DNA from: Patescibacteria group bacterium
GTDB lineage: Bacteria; Patescibacteriota; Patescibacteriia; UBA9934; GWF2-40-263
Reading direction: 5' to 3'
Length of the DNA: 48,458 bases
NCBI GenBank assembly: GCA_018814025.1
Contig: JAHJAM010000027.1
Span: forward strand, 1-48,458
Shown: piece after piece, positions 1 to 8,632 of the stretch
Layout of the letters: each line of letters begins with the position of its first letter
How positions within the stretch are numbered: position 1 is the first letter of the stretch
Notes under the pieces: model-generated
What the model was told of the DNA's origin: nothing
Database searches by the model: none
What the model saw: only the letters and a program-made list of their open reading frames with translations
Program-made: the position numbers and the translations under genes

Positions 1-243
1 CAGCCGCCCAGCCGGCGATGGGTTCGGATCACGGCCAAAAATATCGACCGCCGCCAAGCGGAAGTGGACTTCAATTTAATCAAACAAAGTATCAAACAGC
101 TGGATGGGCGAGCCCAATTTTTAGGCCCCAAACAGGAACCGGCCATGGAAGCGGGCTTTGAGCCGGATCAATCAGGGCCGGTTTTGAAGGAATTGGCGAA
201 ACTGGACGATAGTTATATCATTGACAGTAACGTGAATTCGTGA
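1..243 (+). CDS. C-terminal fragment of an unidentified protein
   Basis: The reading frame is open from the first base and stops at TGA 241-243, giving 80 residues of a protein whose start lies outside the window. The fragment is hydrophilic, with a basic stretch (WVRITAKNIDRRQAEVDFN) followed by a glutamine- and acid-rich tail. It has no membrane segment and no motif I recognise. It lies 14 bp upstream of def and on the same strand, so it is probably co-transcribed with def-fmt. In many bacteria priA precedes def-fmt, but these residues do not resemble the PriA C-terminus I know, so I do not assign it. Confidence 0.6.
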   Translation, partial: QPPSRRWVRITAKNIDRRQAEVDFNLIKQSIKQLDGRAQFLGPKQEPAMEAGFEPDQSGPVLKELAKLDDSYIIDSNVNS

Positions 244-257
244 TTTAATCGGCTCTT

Positions 258-731
258 ATGTCAGTTTTAAACATTGTCAAAAATCCAACCAAATCGCTGC
301 GAGATAAGTCTAAGGAAATTCCTTTGGCTGAGATTAAGAGTACGCGCGTGCAAAAATTAATTGACGACTTGATTGAAACAAAAAATGCGGATAACGGCAT
401 CGGCATTGCAGCGCCGCAAGTGGGCGTGAATGAGCGCCTCATTATCGTGGATTTGGCCACCGGGCCCGCGGCTTTCATTAATCCGCGCATCACCAAAGGT
501 TCGGTGCGAAAAATGGAGACCGAGGAAGGTTGTTTGAGCGTGCCGGGAATTTTCGGGTATGTGAAACGCCATCGCAAAGTGCATGTTAAAGCTTTGGATC
601 GCGAGGGCCAGAAAGTTAAAATCGACGCGAAAGGCTTGGAGGCGATTATTTTTCAACACGAAATTGATCATCTGGACGGAATTTTGTTCATCGACAAAGT
701 TGAGAAGTTTACTAATCCCCCGCTCTTGTAA
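258..731 (+). CDS. def: Peptide deformylase
   Basis: Removes the formyl group from the initiator methionine of new proteins. This 157-residue protein shows all three family motifs: GIGIAAPQVG (residues 47-56), EGCLS (90-94, with the metal-binding Cys92) and HEIDH (134-138, with two metal-binding histidines and the catalytic Glu135). Length and order are normal for a bacterial deformylase. The stop TAA overlaps the first possible fmt ATG by one base (TAATG), which suggests translational coupling with its functional partner. No clear Shine-Dalgarno sequence precedes the ATG. Confidence 0.97.
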   Translation: MSVLNIVKNPTKSLRDKSKEIPLAEIKSTRVQKLIDDLIETKNADNGIGIAAPQVGVNERLIIVDLATGPAAFINPRITKGSVRKMETEEGCLSVPGIFGYVKRHRKVHVKALDREGQKVKIDAKGLEAIIFQHEIDHLDGILFIDKVEKFTNPPLL

Positions 732-1678
732 TGATTATGAAAGTTATCTTCTTGGGCACGCCGGAATTTGCGGCTCCGTTTTTGCAGGAGTTGATCAATG
801 ATCCGGAAATTGAAGTGGCGGCCGCGGTTTGCCAGCCGGATAAGCCGGTGGGGCGCAAAGGCGAATTGACGCCAGGCGCGGTCAAAGTGTTGGCGCAGAA
901 AAATGGCATCGAGGTCCATCAGCCGGCTTCATTGAAAACAAATGAAGCGCTGGTTGAATTGTCAGCAATTGATGCTGATTTTTTTGTGGTGGTGGCTTAC
1001 GGAAAAATTATCCCCAAGCAAATTTTGGATCTACCCAAATACGGCTGCGTGAATGTTCATCCTTCGATGCTGCCCAAATATCGCGGTCCGTCCCCGATTC
1101 AATGGGCGATTGCGCAAGGCGATGCGGAAACCGGGATTTCTATCATGCTGTTGGATGAGGGCATGGATACGGGCCCGATTCTGGCTTTCGAGGGGATTTC
1201 TATTGATGGCGAGGAAACGTACGAAACTCTGGTGGATAAGATCCATGCCAGAGGCCCAAAATTGCTTTCAGAGACGTTAAAACGGCTGATTAAGGGCGAA
1301 ATCAGTCCGGTGCCCCAATCGACTCAGGGAGCCAGTATTTCTAAGCTTTTGTCCCGGGAGGATGGCCGGATTGATTGGACCAAGACCATGGGTGAAATTG
1401 ACCGCCGATGGCGGGCTTATCAACCTTGGCCCGGAGCTTGGAGCGTTTGGAATAAGAACGGCCAAGTGGCACGTTTGAAAATCTTAAAAATGGCGCCCAC
1501 GGATTTTGAAGCGGATTTACCCCCGGGCACAGTGGCTATCAAAAACAACCGACTTTACGTCGATTGTTCTGATGGAACTTTAGAGCTTTTGGAGATTCAG
1601 CCAGAGGGCAAGGGCCGAATGTCCATTCCGGAATTTCTAAACGGGTATTCGGAGATCAATGGCGCAGTGCTGGCCTAA
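731..1678 (+). CDS. fmt: Methionyl-tRNA formyltransferase
   Basis: Formylates Met-tRNA(fMet) using 10-formyl-tetrahydrofolate, the step that def later reverses. The N-terminus reads FLGTPEF, typical of the family. The catalytic region around residues 106-150 contains N108, H110 and D146 in the contexts VNVHPSMLPKYRGPSP and DEGMDTGPIL. A C-terminal OB-like domain follows, and 315 residues is the normal size. Translation may begin at 731 (overlapping the def stop) or at the second ATG at 737, which gives the more usual N-terminus MKVIFLGT. The TAA stop overlaps the TAG stop of the convergent ligase gene (CTAA at 1675-1678), with no terminator between. Confidence 0.96.
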   Translation: MIMKVIFLGTPEFAAPFLQELINDPEIEVAAAVCQPDKPVGRKGELTPGAVKVLAQKNGIEVHQPASLKTNEALVELSAIDADFFVVVAYGKIIPKQILDLPKYGCVNVHPSMLPKYRGPSPIQWAIAQGDAETGISIMLLDEGMDTGPILAFEGISIDGEETYETLVDKIHARGPKLLSETLKRLIKGEISPVPQSTQGASISKLLSREDGRIDWTKTMGEIDRRWRAYQPWPGAWSVWNKNGQVARLKILKMAPTDFEADLPPGTVAIKNNRLYVDCSDGTLELLEIQPEGKGRMSIPEFLNGYSEINGAVLA

Positions 1679-3219
1679 TTCTCGCTGGTTAAGGCCGGCG
1701 TGGTTTGGGGTTCGGGCTTGGGAATTTTGGCCGCGATTTTGGCACCGACCGTGACGGTCGGTTTTTTTGTTTGGATAAACGGGATCAAAAACAGAATGAA
1801 TCCGAGCCCGAGCGGATGATTCAGATACGGTGAAAAAATGTGCGTGGCGTAAATCAGGGTTAAAGCGGAAATGAAACCCAATCCCACCCAAGCGTTTTTT
1901 GACGCTAGATAAGGCCAGAGCCCGCGCCAGAGCATCACGAAAATATATAAGAACGCGAGCGGCCCCAAAATTCCCATCTTCAGCCAAAGTTCCAGCCAGC
2001 CCCATTCCAGGGAATAGGTTTGATAAACGCCATCCGGTTTTTCCGCGCGAATGCGCGGGTCATCAGTAATGAACACGACGGTTTGGCCGAAACCGTTGCC
2101 CATAAGCGGCGCGGCTTTGATCTTTTCCAGCATGGGATCCAGCAGTTTCCAGCGAGAATCAATGGCCGAATCCGAGACAGTTGAGGAACGGGAGGAAAGC
2201 AAACTGGTCAAGTCGGTAAATGACAGAGTAGGTTTGGGAATGGGAAAGATAATGGCCACGGCCAAGATGATAATGGCGAGAATTTTGGAGAGCAGATGCG
2301 AACCAATCGCCTTCCCGACTTGCGGCCAGCCGGGCCAGAGAAATTTCACCAGCATGATGACAAAAGCCAGGGCCGCGGCTAGCAATCCCACCCAAAAGCT
2401 GCGTGAAAGGCTGATGAGAATGACTGAAAATAATAAGGCCAAAGTGACAAGCGTGCAGGCCCAGGCGTTTTTGTCGATTTGTTTGATCCAGAAGAATGGC
2501 GTGAAGATGAGGAAAGCAATCACAGTTGTGAGTTGGGCCGGCAGGAAGATGCGGAAAATACCGCTGTCCATTTGCGTCATTTCGCCAGTACGGGTGTCGC
2601 GGATGAAGCGATAAACATTAGCCATGAATTCTTGATCTAGGAAATGAGAGAACAGATAAAGCAACCCGAGCGTCAAAATTACGATGTATATTGCAGAGGC
2701 AGTTAAAACTTGCAGAATCATTCGGCGTTTGGGAGCGGTCCATTGAATCGACAGTATCGGGAATATGTAAGCGAGATAGAAGTAGGCGTTGCCATCGCGG
2801 AATGCATCCCCTGCCCCGTTCTGGACAAAGCCGATAATTAGCCCTAACGCGACTGCGATAAATAGCGGAATGAAAATTTTGAGTTTGGGCGTGTTGTAAA
2901 CGAGTTTTTCTTTGCCAGCGATAACTAAGACCAGCCAAGCCAGCATAACTGCCAAAAAGATCACCATGCGCAAACCGATTTGAAAACCGCCAATGTGGGC
3001 GAACATTAAGTGGCCGTGAGAATTGGCGAAGAGTTCCGCGAAAACAATGGCCAGTCCGATCTCTAGATTTTTGAGGGTGATAAGGAACGTGCCGGCCGCG
3101 ATCAGTATCAAGGCCGGCAAAACGAATTGCGTATCAAAAACCAAAGCCGAAACCGCAAAGCACGCGGCCAGTCCAGCCAGCGTAATCCAGAATGGTTTAG
3201 CGAAAAATTGAGCGCGCAT
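1675..3219 (-). CDS. O-antigen ligase/polymerase-like membrane protein (WaaL/Wzy type)
   Basis: A polytopic membrane protein of about 514 residues with roughly a dozen hydrophobic segments and one large loop around the middle to C-terminal third (RSSSTVSDSAIDSRW... GNGFGQTVV), the usual plan of WaaL/Wzy-type proteins that polymerise surface sugar chains or attach them to an acceptor. It is the last gene of the glycosyltransferase operon, which supports this role; the exact acceptor is unknown. I prefer the ATG at 3219, one base after the upstream stop (TAATATG). An in-frame start at 3240 would add seven residues and overlap the upstream gene by 20 bp. Confidence 0.8.
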   Translation of the reverse strand: MRAQFFAKPFWITLAGLAACFAVSALVFDTQFVLPALILIAAGTFLITLKNLEIGLAIVFAELFANSHGHLMFAHIGGFQIGLRMVIFLAVMLAWLVLVIAGKEKLVYNTPKLKIFIPLFIAVALGLIIGFVQNGAGDAFRDGNAYFYLAYIFPILSIQWTAPKRRMILQVLTASAIYIVILTLGLLYLFSHFLDQEFMANVYRFIRDTRTGEMTQMDSGIFRIFLPAQLTTVIAFLIFTPFFWIKQIDKNAWACTLVTLALLFSVILISLSRSFWVGLLAAALAFVIMLVKFLWPGWPQVGKAIGSHLLSKILAIIILAVAIIFPIPKPTLSFTDLTSLLSSRSSTVSDSAIDSRWKLLDPMLEKIKAAPLMGNGFGQTVVFITDDPRIRAEKPDGVYQTYSLEWGWLELWLKMGILGPLAFLYIFVMLWRGLWPYLASKNAWVGLGFISALTLIYATHIFSPYLNHPLGLGFILFLIPFIQTKKPTVTVGAKIAAKIPKPEPQTTPALTSEN

Positions 3220-3220
3220 A

Positions 3221-4066
3221 TTATTTGGGCTTAATGACACTGGCGATTAGAGCCAGGATGACGAATAACGGATTCAGGGCCGTAAAGATGAAACCCCAGA
3301 TCGAGCCGTGGTGTTTTTTCATGTAGCGGCGGAGGGACTGCCGAATAACCTTTTGCTTTTGAATGGTCAGGACGCGGTCGAAACTTGAACCGCCTTTGTG
3401 CTGGGCGCCGATATCAGCGTAATAGCGAATTTTCCAGCCGGCGTTGGCGGCACGGCGGCAGTAATCCACTTCTTCGTACCAAATGAAGAAGCCGGGATCA
3501 AGCGGGCCGATGGCGTTTAAGAGTTCGCGCTTGATGGCGAAGAAAGCACCCATGACTTGATCAACATCTTGGGTGCGCGAATAATCAAAATCCAGCCAGC
3601 GCCAGTACTCCACTGATTTTAAGTGCTTGAACAGGTGTGGAGCTTTTAGGAGAACTAGCAGTTGATCGATGGGGCGCGAGAAATGCCAGACGCAGTTTTG
3701 TTGTGAGCCATCAACGTTTTTTAATGATACGCCAGCGACTCCGACATCAGCGTCTTGCTTCATCTTTTGTTCAATTTGCTTCAACGAGTTGCTGGTGAAA
3801 ACTATGTCCGGGTTGATCAGAGCGATGACTTCTCCCCTAGCCTGCTCAATGGCCAGATTGCAGCCGCGGGCGAAACCGAGATTCTGGTTACTGAATATGA
3901 AATTGACTTGCGGGAACTTGGTGGTGAGTTTGCTTAAATCATCACCGGAGCCGTTTTCAACCACGAAGACTTCAACCTCTTCCGGATTATGATACTTGAA
4001 AAGCGATTCGAGCATGGTCTCGACATAGTCCGCGGTTTTGAAATTGACGGTGACGGTGGAAATCAT
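3221..4066 (-). CDS. Family 2 glycosyltransferase (rhamnosyltransferase-like)
   Basis: A GT-A fold glycosyltransferase expected to add a sugar to a lipid-linked surface glycan at the inner membrane face. It opens with MISTVTVNFKTADYVETML, followed by the nucleotide-binding IALINPDIVF (the DxD-like position reads NPD) and an FxIWYEEVDYCRRA motif near residue 190, typical of WbbL-like rhamnosyltransferases. A C-terminal hydrophobic stretch may anchor it to the membrane. The start at 4066 is chosen because its ATG overlaps the upstream TGA (ATGA), matching the coupling seen elsewhere in this operon. A longer frame to 4177 exists but only adds sequence shared with the upstream gene. Confidence 0.88.
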   Translation of the reverse strand: MISTVTVNFKTADYVETMLESLFKYHNPEEVEVFVVENGSGDDLSKLTTKFPQVNFIFSNQNLGFARGCNLAIEQARGEVIALINPDIVFTSNSLKQIEQKMKQDADVGVAGVSLKNVDGSQQNCVWHFSRPIDQLLVLLKAPHLFKHLKSVEYWRWLDFDYSRTQDVDQVMGAFFAIKRELLNAIGPLDPGFFIWYEEVDYCRRAANAGWKIRYYADIGAQHKGGSSFDRVLTIQKQKVIRQSLRRYMKKHHGSIWGFIFTALNPLFVILALIASVIKPK

Positions 4067-4773
4067 AATTGATGTTTCTCGGCAATCACGCGCCGGGCAT
4101 CGAAGTACTTTTTCATGGACTTGGGCATCCAACCGATCTTGCGCCAAGGGATTGAATACATGAAAGCCGGGCGCCATTGGGAAATGCCTTGGCGCGAATG
4201 ATCCTCTTGGACATAAAACAACTGTTCATCAATCAAGATGCCGATATAGCCTTGGTCTAACATGGTGAGCCACACATCCCAGTCTTGCAGGCGCTTGATC
4301 TCTTCATCAAAGCCGGGGAAATGCTGGCGGCGGACCAAAGCCGTGGTATGGATGAAGTTCATACGGCGCAAGCGGGCTTCATTGAACGGAAAACTGGCAA
4401 AACTCTTCCAACCGTAGCGAAAGCCGCAATAGACATAACTGACCTCGGGATGCGCATCCAACAGGTCTTTCATTTTCTCCAGCATGTCCGGCTGCATGAC
4501 GACATCCGCATCGCAAAAAATAATATAGTCGCCGGTGGATTCGTTAAATCCCCGATTTCGGGTAGGATTCGAACCTCGGTTGGCTTGAGTGATTAAACGG
4601 ATTCGATTTTGATAAGGCTTTAAAACTTGTTCCAAACCATCAGTTGAACCATCATTCACGACAATGATCTCATCCGGAGCAATAGTTTGAGCCAGGATCG
4701 AATCCAAACAGGCCGCAATGGTTTTGGCATGCTGATAAGCCGGGATAATGACGGAGATGGTGTTTTTGCTCAT
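4063..4773 (-). CDS. Family 2 glycosyltransferase
   Basis: A 236-residue GT-A enzyme. The N-terminus reads ISVIIPAYQHAKTIAACL, followed by EIIVVNDGSTDG and IIFCDADVVM, giving the nucleotide-sugar binding site with a DAD (DxD) metal motif. A later segment RLQDWDVWLTML corresponds to the acceptor/catalytic region common in this family. It overlaps both neighbours by ATGA, so it is translated in a chain with the glycosyltransferases on either side. The sugar and linkage cannot be read from sequence. Confidence 0.88.
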   Translation of the reverse strand: MSKNTISVIIPAYQHAKTIAACLDSILAQTIAPDEIIVVNDGSTDGLEQVLKPYQNRIRLITQANRGSNPTRNRGFNESTGDYIIFCDADVVMQPDMLEKMKDLLDAHPEVSYVYCGFRYGWKSFASFPFNEARLRRMNFIHTTALVRRQHFPGFDEEIKRLQDWDVWLTMLDQGYIGILIDEQLFYVQEDHSRQGISQWRPAFMYSIPWRKIGWMPKSMKKYFDARRVIAEKHQL

Positions 4774-5861
4774 AGCTGTTCGGCTAATTTGGCAAACTGA
4801 GATTCGGGCGTAAATTCGCTGATGGCGCGCCGCTTGGCGTTTTGACCCAGCAGAGTCCATAAATTTTTATCCTGGAGTTTCATGATGGCTTCGGCTAAAG
4901 CTTCAATGTTGCCATCAGGCACCAAGAGCCCGGTTTGCTGGTCCAGCACGGCTTCATCAACCCCGGGATGGGCGGTGGCGATTGAGGGCAAACCGTAGAA
5001 GCCGGCTTCGATATAAACCATGCCAAAGCCTTCGCGATCGATCTTGTCCGCAACCGTGGGCATGATAAACACGTCACAATTAGAATACAGAAGGGCGAGG
5101 TCTTGATCGCTGACAAACCCTTCAAAATCCACATGATCTTGTAAACCAAGAGCTTCGACCAGCTGCCGCAAATGTTCGGAAATGATACCTTCGCCCACGA
5201 TATGATATTTGAATTCCTCCAAACGTCCTTGTTTTTTCAACCAAGCCAGAGCCTTCAAGACCCGAACATGACCCTTGCGATTAATCAGCCGGCTGACCGT
5301 AAGCAGGTGGAAACGATGATCATGCCGGGTTCGAGAAAAAAAAGACGGGGGCACGGACAAAGGCGGATAAACAGTTAAGACCGATTGGAGACCGTAATCA
5401 TTTTGAAGCTCCAGCTTCAAAGCGCGAGTGTTGGTAATGACGAGTTTGGCATTTTTCAAAACTTGAGTTGTAAGCCATTTTTTAAACCGCGAACGCTTGG
5501 CTAATGAGGCATCCATGCCGTGCAATAAAACTATATACGGCCGGCGAGTGAAATATTTGGCCAGCCAAGCCGCGGTCCCCAAAGGAAGAATGTGACTGAC
5601 CAGAACCTGATCATAGCGATGACGCTGAAAAACCAAGATGCTAATCGCCCTCAGCCAGCGCGGCCAAATGATTGTATAAAGCAAGTGCTGACGCTGGATC
5701 GGATATTCTTCGTTCTGATCAAAAGTCCGACTGTGGCTTTCCGGACTGGCAATGACTGTAATTTGATCTTTGAAATATAAAGCCAACGCGTGCAGATAAC
5801 GAGCTACCCCTCCTTGACGCGGCGGAAAATCAAGCGTCATGAGCAGGAGTCGGGTTTTCAT
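4770..5861 (-). CDS. Family 4 glycosyltransferase (GT-B fold)
   Basis: A 363-residue GT-B enzyme with two Rossmann domains. The N-terminal domain begins MKTRLLLMTLDFPPRQGGVARY, with a glycine-rich acceptor loop. The C-terminal domain contains LLTVSRLINRKGH, an IVGEG segment, and GFGMVYIEAGFYGLPSIAT with the E-x7-E signature of GT4 retaining transferases. The gene starts 32 bp inside the end of the flippase gene and ends with an ATGA overlap into the next glycosyltransferase. It probably elongates the lipid-linked oligosaccharide moved by the neighbouring flippase. Confidence 0.9.
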   Translation of the reverse strand: MKTRLLLMTLDFPPRQGGVARYLHALALYFKDQITVIASPESHSRTFDQNEEYPIQRQHLLYTIIWPRWLRAISILVFQRHRYDQVLVSHILPLGTAAWLAKYFTRRPYIVLLHGMDASLAKRSRFKKWLTTQVLKNAKLVITNTRALKLELQNDYGLQSVLTVYPPLSVPPSFFSRTRHDHRFHLLTVSRLINRKGHVRVLKALAWLKKQGRLEEFKYHIVGEGIISEHLRQLVEALGLQDHVDFEGFVSDQDLALLYSNCDVFIMPTVADKIDREGFGMVYIEAGFYGLPSIATAHPGVDEAVLDQQTGLLVPDGNIEALAEAIMKLQDKNLWTLLGQNAKRRAISEFTPESQFAKLAEQL

Positions 5862-7302
5862 ATGAGTCAGTTTTTTTAAGCAGTCGGAAGACGCTTTGCA
5901 CGTGCTGGCGGCGAACCGAACGAGTGATAATTAACATTGAAATATAGACCAGGGCGCCGGTTGGCACGGCAAGAATAAATCCCACAATCGGCCGCGCATA
6001 GACAACCGCGGCGCTCATGCATAAACCGCTCAGGAGGATGGGCAGGATCATTTTGATCAGATCGAGAATGCGGTAGCCGGGTACAACGCGCGGGATATAA
6101 AGCAAGCCGGCCAAAAACATCAAACTGAAACTAACCAAAGCCGCGTAGACCGCCCCGCCTAGGCCGTGGGTTGGAATCAAGACAGCGTTCATAACCACGT
6201 TGACGAGCGTGGCGAATCCTAGGATAGCAGTTTTAACTGCTTGTTTGTCCACGGCATTTAGCAAAGAACCGATGGGAAAATCAAGAAAGATGGGAAAGAG
6301 CACTAATATCAAAAGTCGGAGCACAGGAATGGCTGAATCATATTCTGATCCGGCTAAACGCACGACGTCCGGAGCCAAAGACCAGATACCCAAAGCAATG
6401 GGCGTGGCCAGAATCATCATATACCACATGGCTTGGTCGAAGAGCTTGGGCAAGCGCGAGGGATTGGTTTTGGCCAACGAACTTAAACCCGGATAGAGCG
6501 CGGCAATGAAAGCCATGGGCAGGAATTGAAAGGCGTAAGTCAGTTTATAGGCGACCGCGTAAATCCCCACGGCCGTAGTGCTAATAAACAAAGAAAGCAG
6601 AATAGTGTCCGCGTAGGAAGATATTTTTGAAAATACGCCGGCCAGCCCGAAGGGAACGGTGATTTTTAGAAATTGGCCGGACATTTGGCGGCTGATCACC
6701 GGAATAAACGCTTGATAGCCCAGGACTCGACTGACTTGAAAGGCGGAAAAGAAGAGATTGAAAAAACTGCCGCAAATCAAGGCGACAATTAACAACGGGA
6801 GTGTGGGCTTAATCAACAGAACTGAAAGACCGATCCCGACAGTTACCAGTTGGCCGATGAAAATTCCCACTGATTCGTACTGCAATTTTTGGAAGCCGCG
6901 TAAAACTCCGTAGAATAATACGGAAAGCGCATCCGCGGTCAATGTCAGCGAAGACAATAAAACTAAAACCCGAACTTCCGAACTATAACTTAAGAGATAG
7001 GCGGCGAGGTTGGCACAGATGATGGACAAAATAATGAGCGGAATTTTTAGCCCGAGACCATGCTTTAACCAGGAACGAGCCGACTCAGTGTTTTTCGCGA
7101 TTTCCCGAATGACCACTTGAGCAATTCCGAAGTTTGAGATGACCATGAAAATCATAATGATTGACAGAGCCAAAAAATACGCGCCGGTATTCTCCGGTTT
7201 CATGATCCGAGCCACAAACAAAAAATAGACGAAGGCGATGATGCGCTGAGAAACGGTCGCGATCGTCAGATACATGGTATTTTTCGCCACGGACTGGGTC
7301 AT
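5830..7302 (-). CDS. Polysaccharide flippase (Wzx-like, MATE/MOP superfamily)
   Basis: A polytopic membrane protein of 490 residues with about 12-14 hydrophobic segments. The N-terminus (VAKNTMYLTIATVSQRI) and repeated internal plan are typical of RfbX/Wzx oligosaccharide-lipid flippases. It is first in the surface polysaccharide operon, ahead of three glycosyltransferases and a ligase-like protein, so its likely substrate is an undecaprenyl-linked oligosaccharide. The ATG is preceded by a promoter-like pair with a very short leader rather than a Shine-Dalgarno site. It is distinct from MurJ at 13269-14894, which has its own signature. Confidence 0.88.
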   Translation of the reverse strand: MTQSVAKNTMYLTIATVSQRIIAFVYFLFVARIMKPENTGAYFLALSIIMIFMVISNFGIAQVVIREIAKNTESARSWLKHGLGLKIPLIILSIICANLAAYLLSYSSEVRVLVLLSSLTLTADALSVLFYGVLRGFQKLQYESVGIFIGQLVTVGIGLSVLLIKPTLPLLIVALICGSFFNLFFSAFQVSRVLGYQAFIPVISRQMSGQFLKITVPFGLAGVFSKISSYADTILLSLFISTTAVGIYAVAYKLTYAFQFLPMAFIAALYPGLSSLAKTNPSRLPKLFDQAMWYMMILATPIALGIWSLAPDVVRLAGSEYDSAIPVLRLLILVLFPIFLDFPIGSLLNAVDKQAVKTAILGFATLVNVVMNAVLIPTHGLGGAVYAALVSFSLMFLAGLLYIPRVVPGYRILDLIKMILPILLSGLCMSAAVVYARPIVGFILAVPTGALVYISMLIITRSVRRQHVQSVFRLLKKTDSYENPTPAHDA

Positions 7303-7313
7303 AGAATATGCTT

Positions 7314-7342
7314 AGTTTACGAGATTTTCGACAATCTGTCTA
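7314..7342 (-). promoter_or_regulatory. Possible promoter of the surface polysaccharide operon
   Basis: On the minus strand TAGACA (7342-7337) is followed after 17 bp by TAAACT (7319-7314). The predicted start point lies about 4-5 nt before the flippase ATG, giving a near-leaderless mRNA. The match to consensus is moderate. Confidence 0.4.
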
Positions 7343-7372
7343 ATCAAAAACACCCGCTTGAGGCGGGTGTTT
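7343..7372 (-). terminator. Terminator of the ribosomal protein operon
   Basis: A 10-bp perfect stem (7348-7357 with 7363-7372, loop of 5) starts 4 bp after the rpsI stop and is followed on the minus strand by TTTTTGATT. This is a classic intrinsic terminator. Confidence 0.85.
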
Positions 7373-7376
7373 AAAA

Positions 7377-7907
7377 TTAACGCTTGGCCCATTGCGGTGA
7401 ACGGCGGGCGCTTTTTTTGCCGTATTTTTTGCGTTCTTTTTTACGCGCATCGCGGGTTAGGAAACCGGCTTGGCGCAAGGTAGTGCGAAAATCTTCATTG
7501 TGTTTAACTAAGGCCCGAGCGATACCGAGGCGAACTGAATCCGCCTGGCCGTGCATACCCCCACCCACAACGCGCACAGTCACATCAAATTGATTTTCAG
7601 TTCCGGTGGCGGCGAAGGGTGATAAGACGGATTGCTGTTGAAGACCGGAAGGAAAATATACTTTGAGATCCTTGTCATTAACAATCACCTGACCGCTGCC
7701 GTTAACAAACAACCGCACTTGAGCCGTGGCTTCTTTTCGACGTCCCAAAGCTGGGAGGTACTTGCCAGTAATCTCAATGGCCTTGATTTTAGCTTCCTTA
7801 GCCTTCACCGGTGCTTTAGACTTTGGCTCAGCGGCCTTGACGGTAGTTTTTCCGGCGGAGCCGGATCCGACTTTGCTGGATTTGGCAGTGACTTTCTTCT
7901 CGACCAT
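7377..7907 (-). CDS. rpsI: Small ribosomal subunit protein S9 with N-terminal extension
   Basis: The S9 core begins near residue 49 (YLPALGRRKEATAQVRLF) and contains VRVVGGGMHGQADSVRLGIA and the basic C-terminal tail ending SPQWAKR. The tail normally ends in KR and reaches the P-site tRNA. The protein is 176 residues where about 130 is usual. The extra 45 residues at the N-terminus are rich in Lys, Ala, Ser and Thr and look disordered. The start at 7907 lies 4 bp after the rplM stop; no better internal ATG exists. It is the last gene of the operon. Confidence 0.96.
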   Translation of the reverse strand: MVEKKVTAKSSKVGSGSAGKTTVKAAEPKSKAPVKAKEAKIKAIEITGKYLPALGRRKEATAQVRLFVNGSGQVIVNDKDLKVYFPSGLQQQSVLSPFAATGTENQFDVTVRVVGGGMHGQADSVRLGIARALVKHNEDFRTTLRQAGFLTRDARKKERKKYGKKSARRSPQWAKR

Positions 7908-7911
7908 AGGA

Positions 7912-8268
7912 TTAGTTCTTTATCTCAAGACGCTTAAGGCGTTCATTACGTAGCTTATTTTTCGGTAACATGCGAGAAACGGCGTGACGCAAAACCTCAG
8001 ACGGATCTTTCGCCCAAAGTTTTTTCAATAATGTTTCTTTCAAACCGCGAGGGGCACCGGAGTGGCTACGATACATTTTTTGATCCATTTTTTTGCCAGT
8101 GAATTTCATTTGACTGGCATTCTCAACACGCACAAAATCGCCCGAATCAACATTGGGTTGATAGTCGGGTCGGTGCTTGCCGATCAAAAATGTGGCGATT
8201 TGGGCAGCGAGTCGGCCTGGAGCCTGTCCGGCGGCATCAATTTTCTGGATTGGGCGCTGATTTTGCAT
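7912..8268 (-). CDS. rplM: Large ribosomal subunit protein L13
   Basis: 118 residues with the L13 landmarks DAAGQAPGRLAAQIATFLIG, DFVRVENA and the SGAPRGLKE segment, followed by the ML-PKNKLRN element. It is shorter than the 142 of E. coli, mainly because the C-terminal end is trimmed. Its ATG follows the rplQ stop by one base, and it is paired with rpsI as in almost all bacteria. Confidence 0.96.
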   Translation of the reverse strand: MQNQRPIQKIDAAGQAPGRLAAQIATFLIGKHRPDYQPNVDSGDFVRVENASQMKFTGKKMDQKMYRSHSGAPRGLKETLLKKLWAKDPSEVLRHAVSRMLPKNKLRNERLKRLEIKN

Positions 8269-8269
8269 A

Positions 8270-8620
8270 TTAGACTAATTCGATTTGAACCATTTCCGCT
8301 CCGTCATTTTTTCTTGGTCCGGTTTTAATAATTCGGGTATAACCACCGGTGCGGCTTTGATAACGCGGTCCTAAAACTTCAAAAATTTTATTGATCGGTT
8401 GGTCAGTATAAAAGAAACTTAGAAGTTTACGACGATTAGTGAGATTAGATTCTTTGCCAATGGTGATTGCCTTTTCGACCAAAGGTTGAACGGCCTTAGC
8501 TTTAGCCAAAGTGGTTTGAACCTTTTCGTACAAGACAACACTGGCCGCAAGATTACGAAGCATGGCCTCACGCGGGGCTTTTTCTCTTCCTAAGATAGCT
8601 TGTGTCTTGCGATGTCTCAT
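8270..8620 (-). CDS. rplQ: Large ribosomal subunit protein L17
   Basis: 116 residues. The N-terminus MRHRKTQAILGREKAPREAM and the TTLAKAKAVQPLVEKAIT segment are characteristic of bacterial L17. It lies directly downstream of rpoA, the standard order of the alpha operon, and its stop is one base from the rplM start. Confidence 0.97.
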   Translation of the reverse strand: MRHRKTQAILGREKAPREAMLRNLAASVVLYEKVQTTLAKAKAVQPLVEKAITIGKESNLTNRRKLLSFFYTDQPINKIFEVLGPRYQSRTGGYTRIIKTGPRKNDGAEMVQIELV

Positions 8621-8632
8621 ATTGTTTGATAT

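Noticed and set aside
1-243. PriA C-terminus by synteny with def-fmt
   Set aside because: The residues do not resemble the PriA C-terminus; gene order alone is not enough.
245-577. Long frames on the strand opposite to def, fmt, secA, secD and others
   Set aside because: They lie antisense to genes with clear conserved motifs and lack start sites, promoters or recognisable protein features.
4550-4600. tRNA T-arm-like sequence (GGTTCGAATCC on the minus strand)
   Set aside because: It encodes the RGSNPTRNRG segment of a family 2 glycosyltransferase, and no acceptor stem or anticodon arm can be drawn around it.
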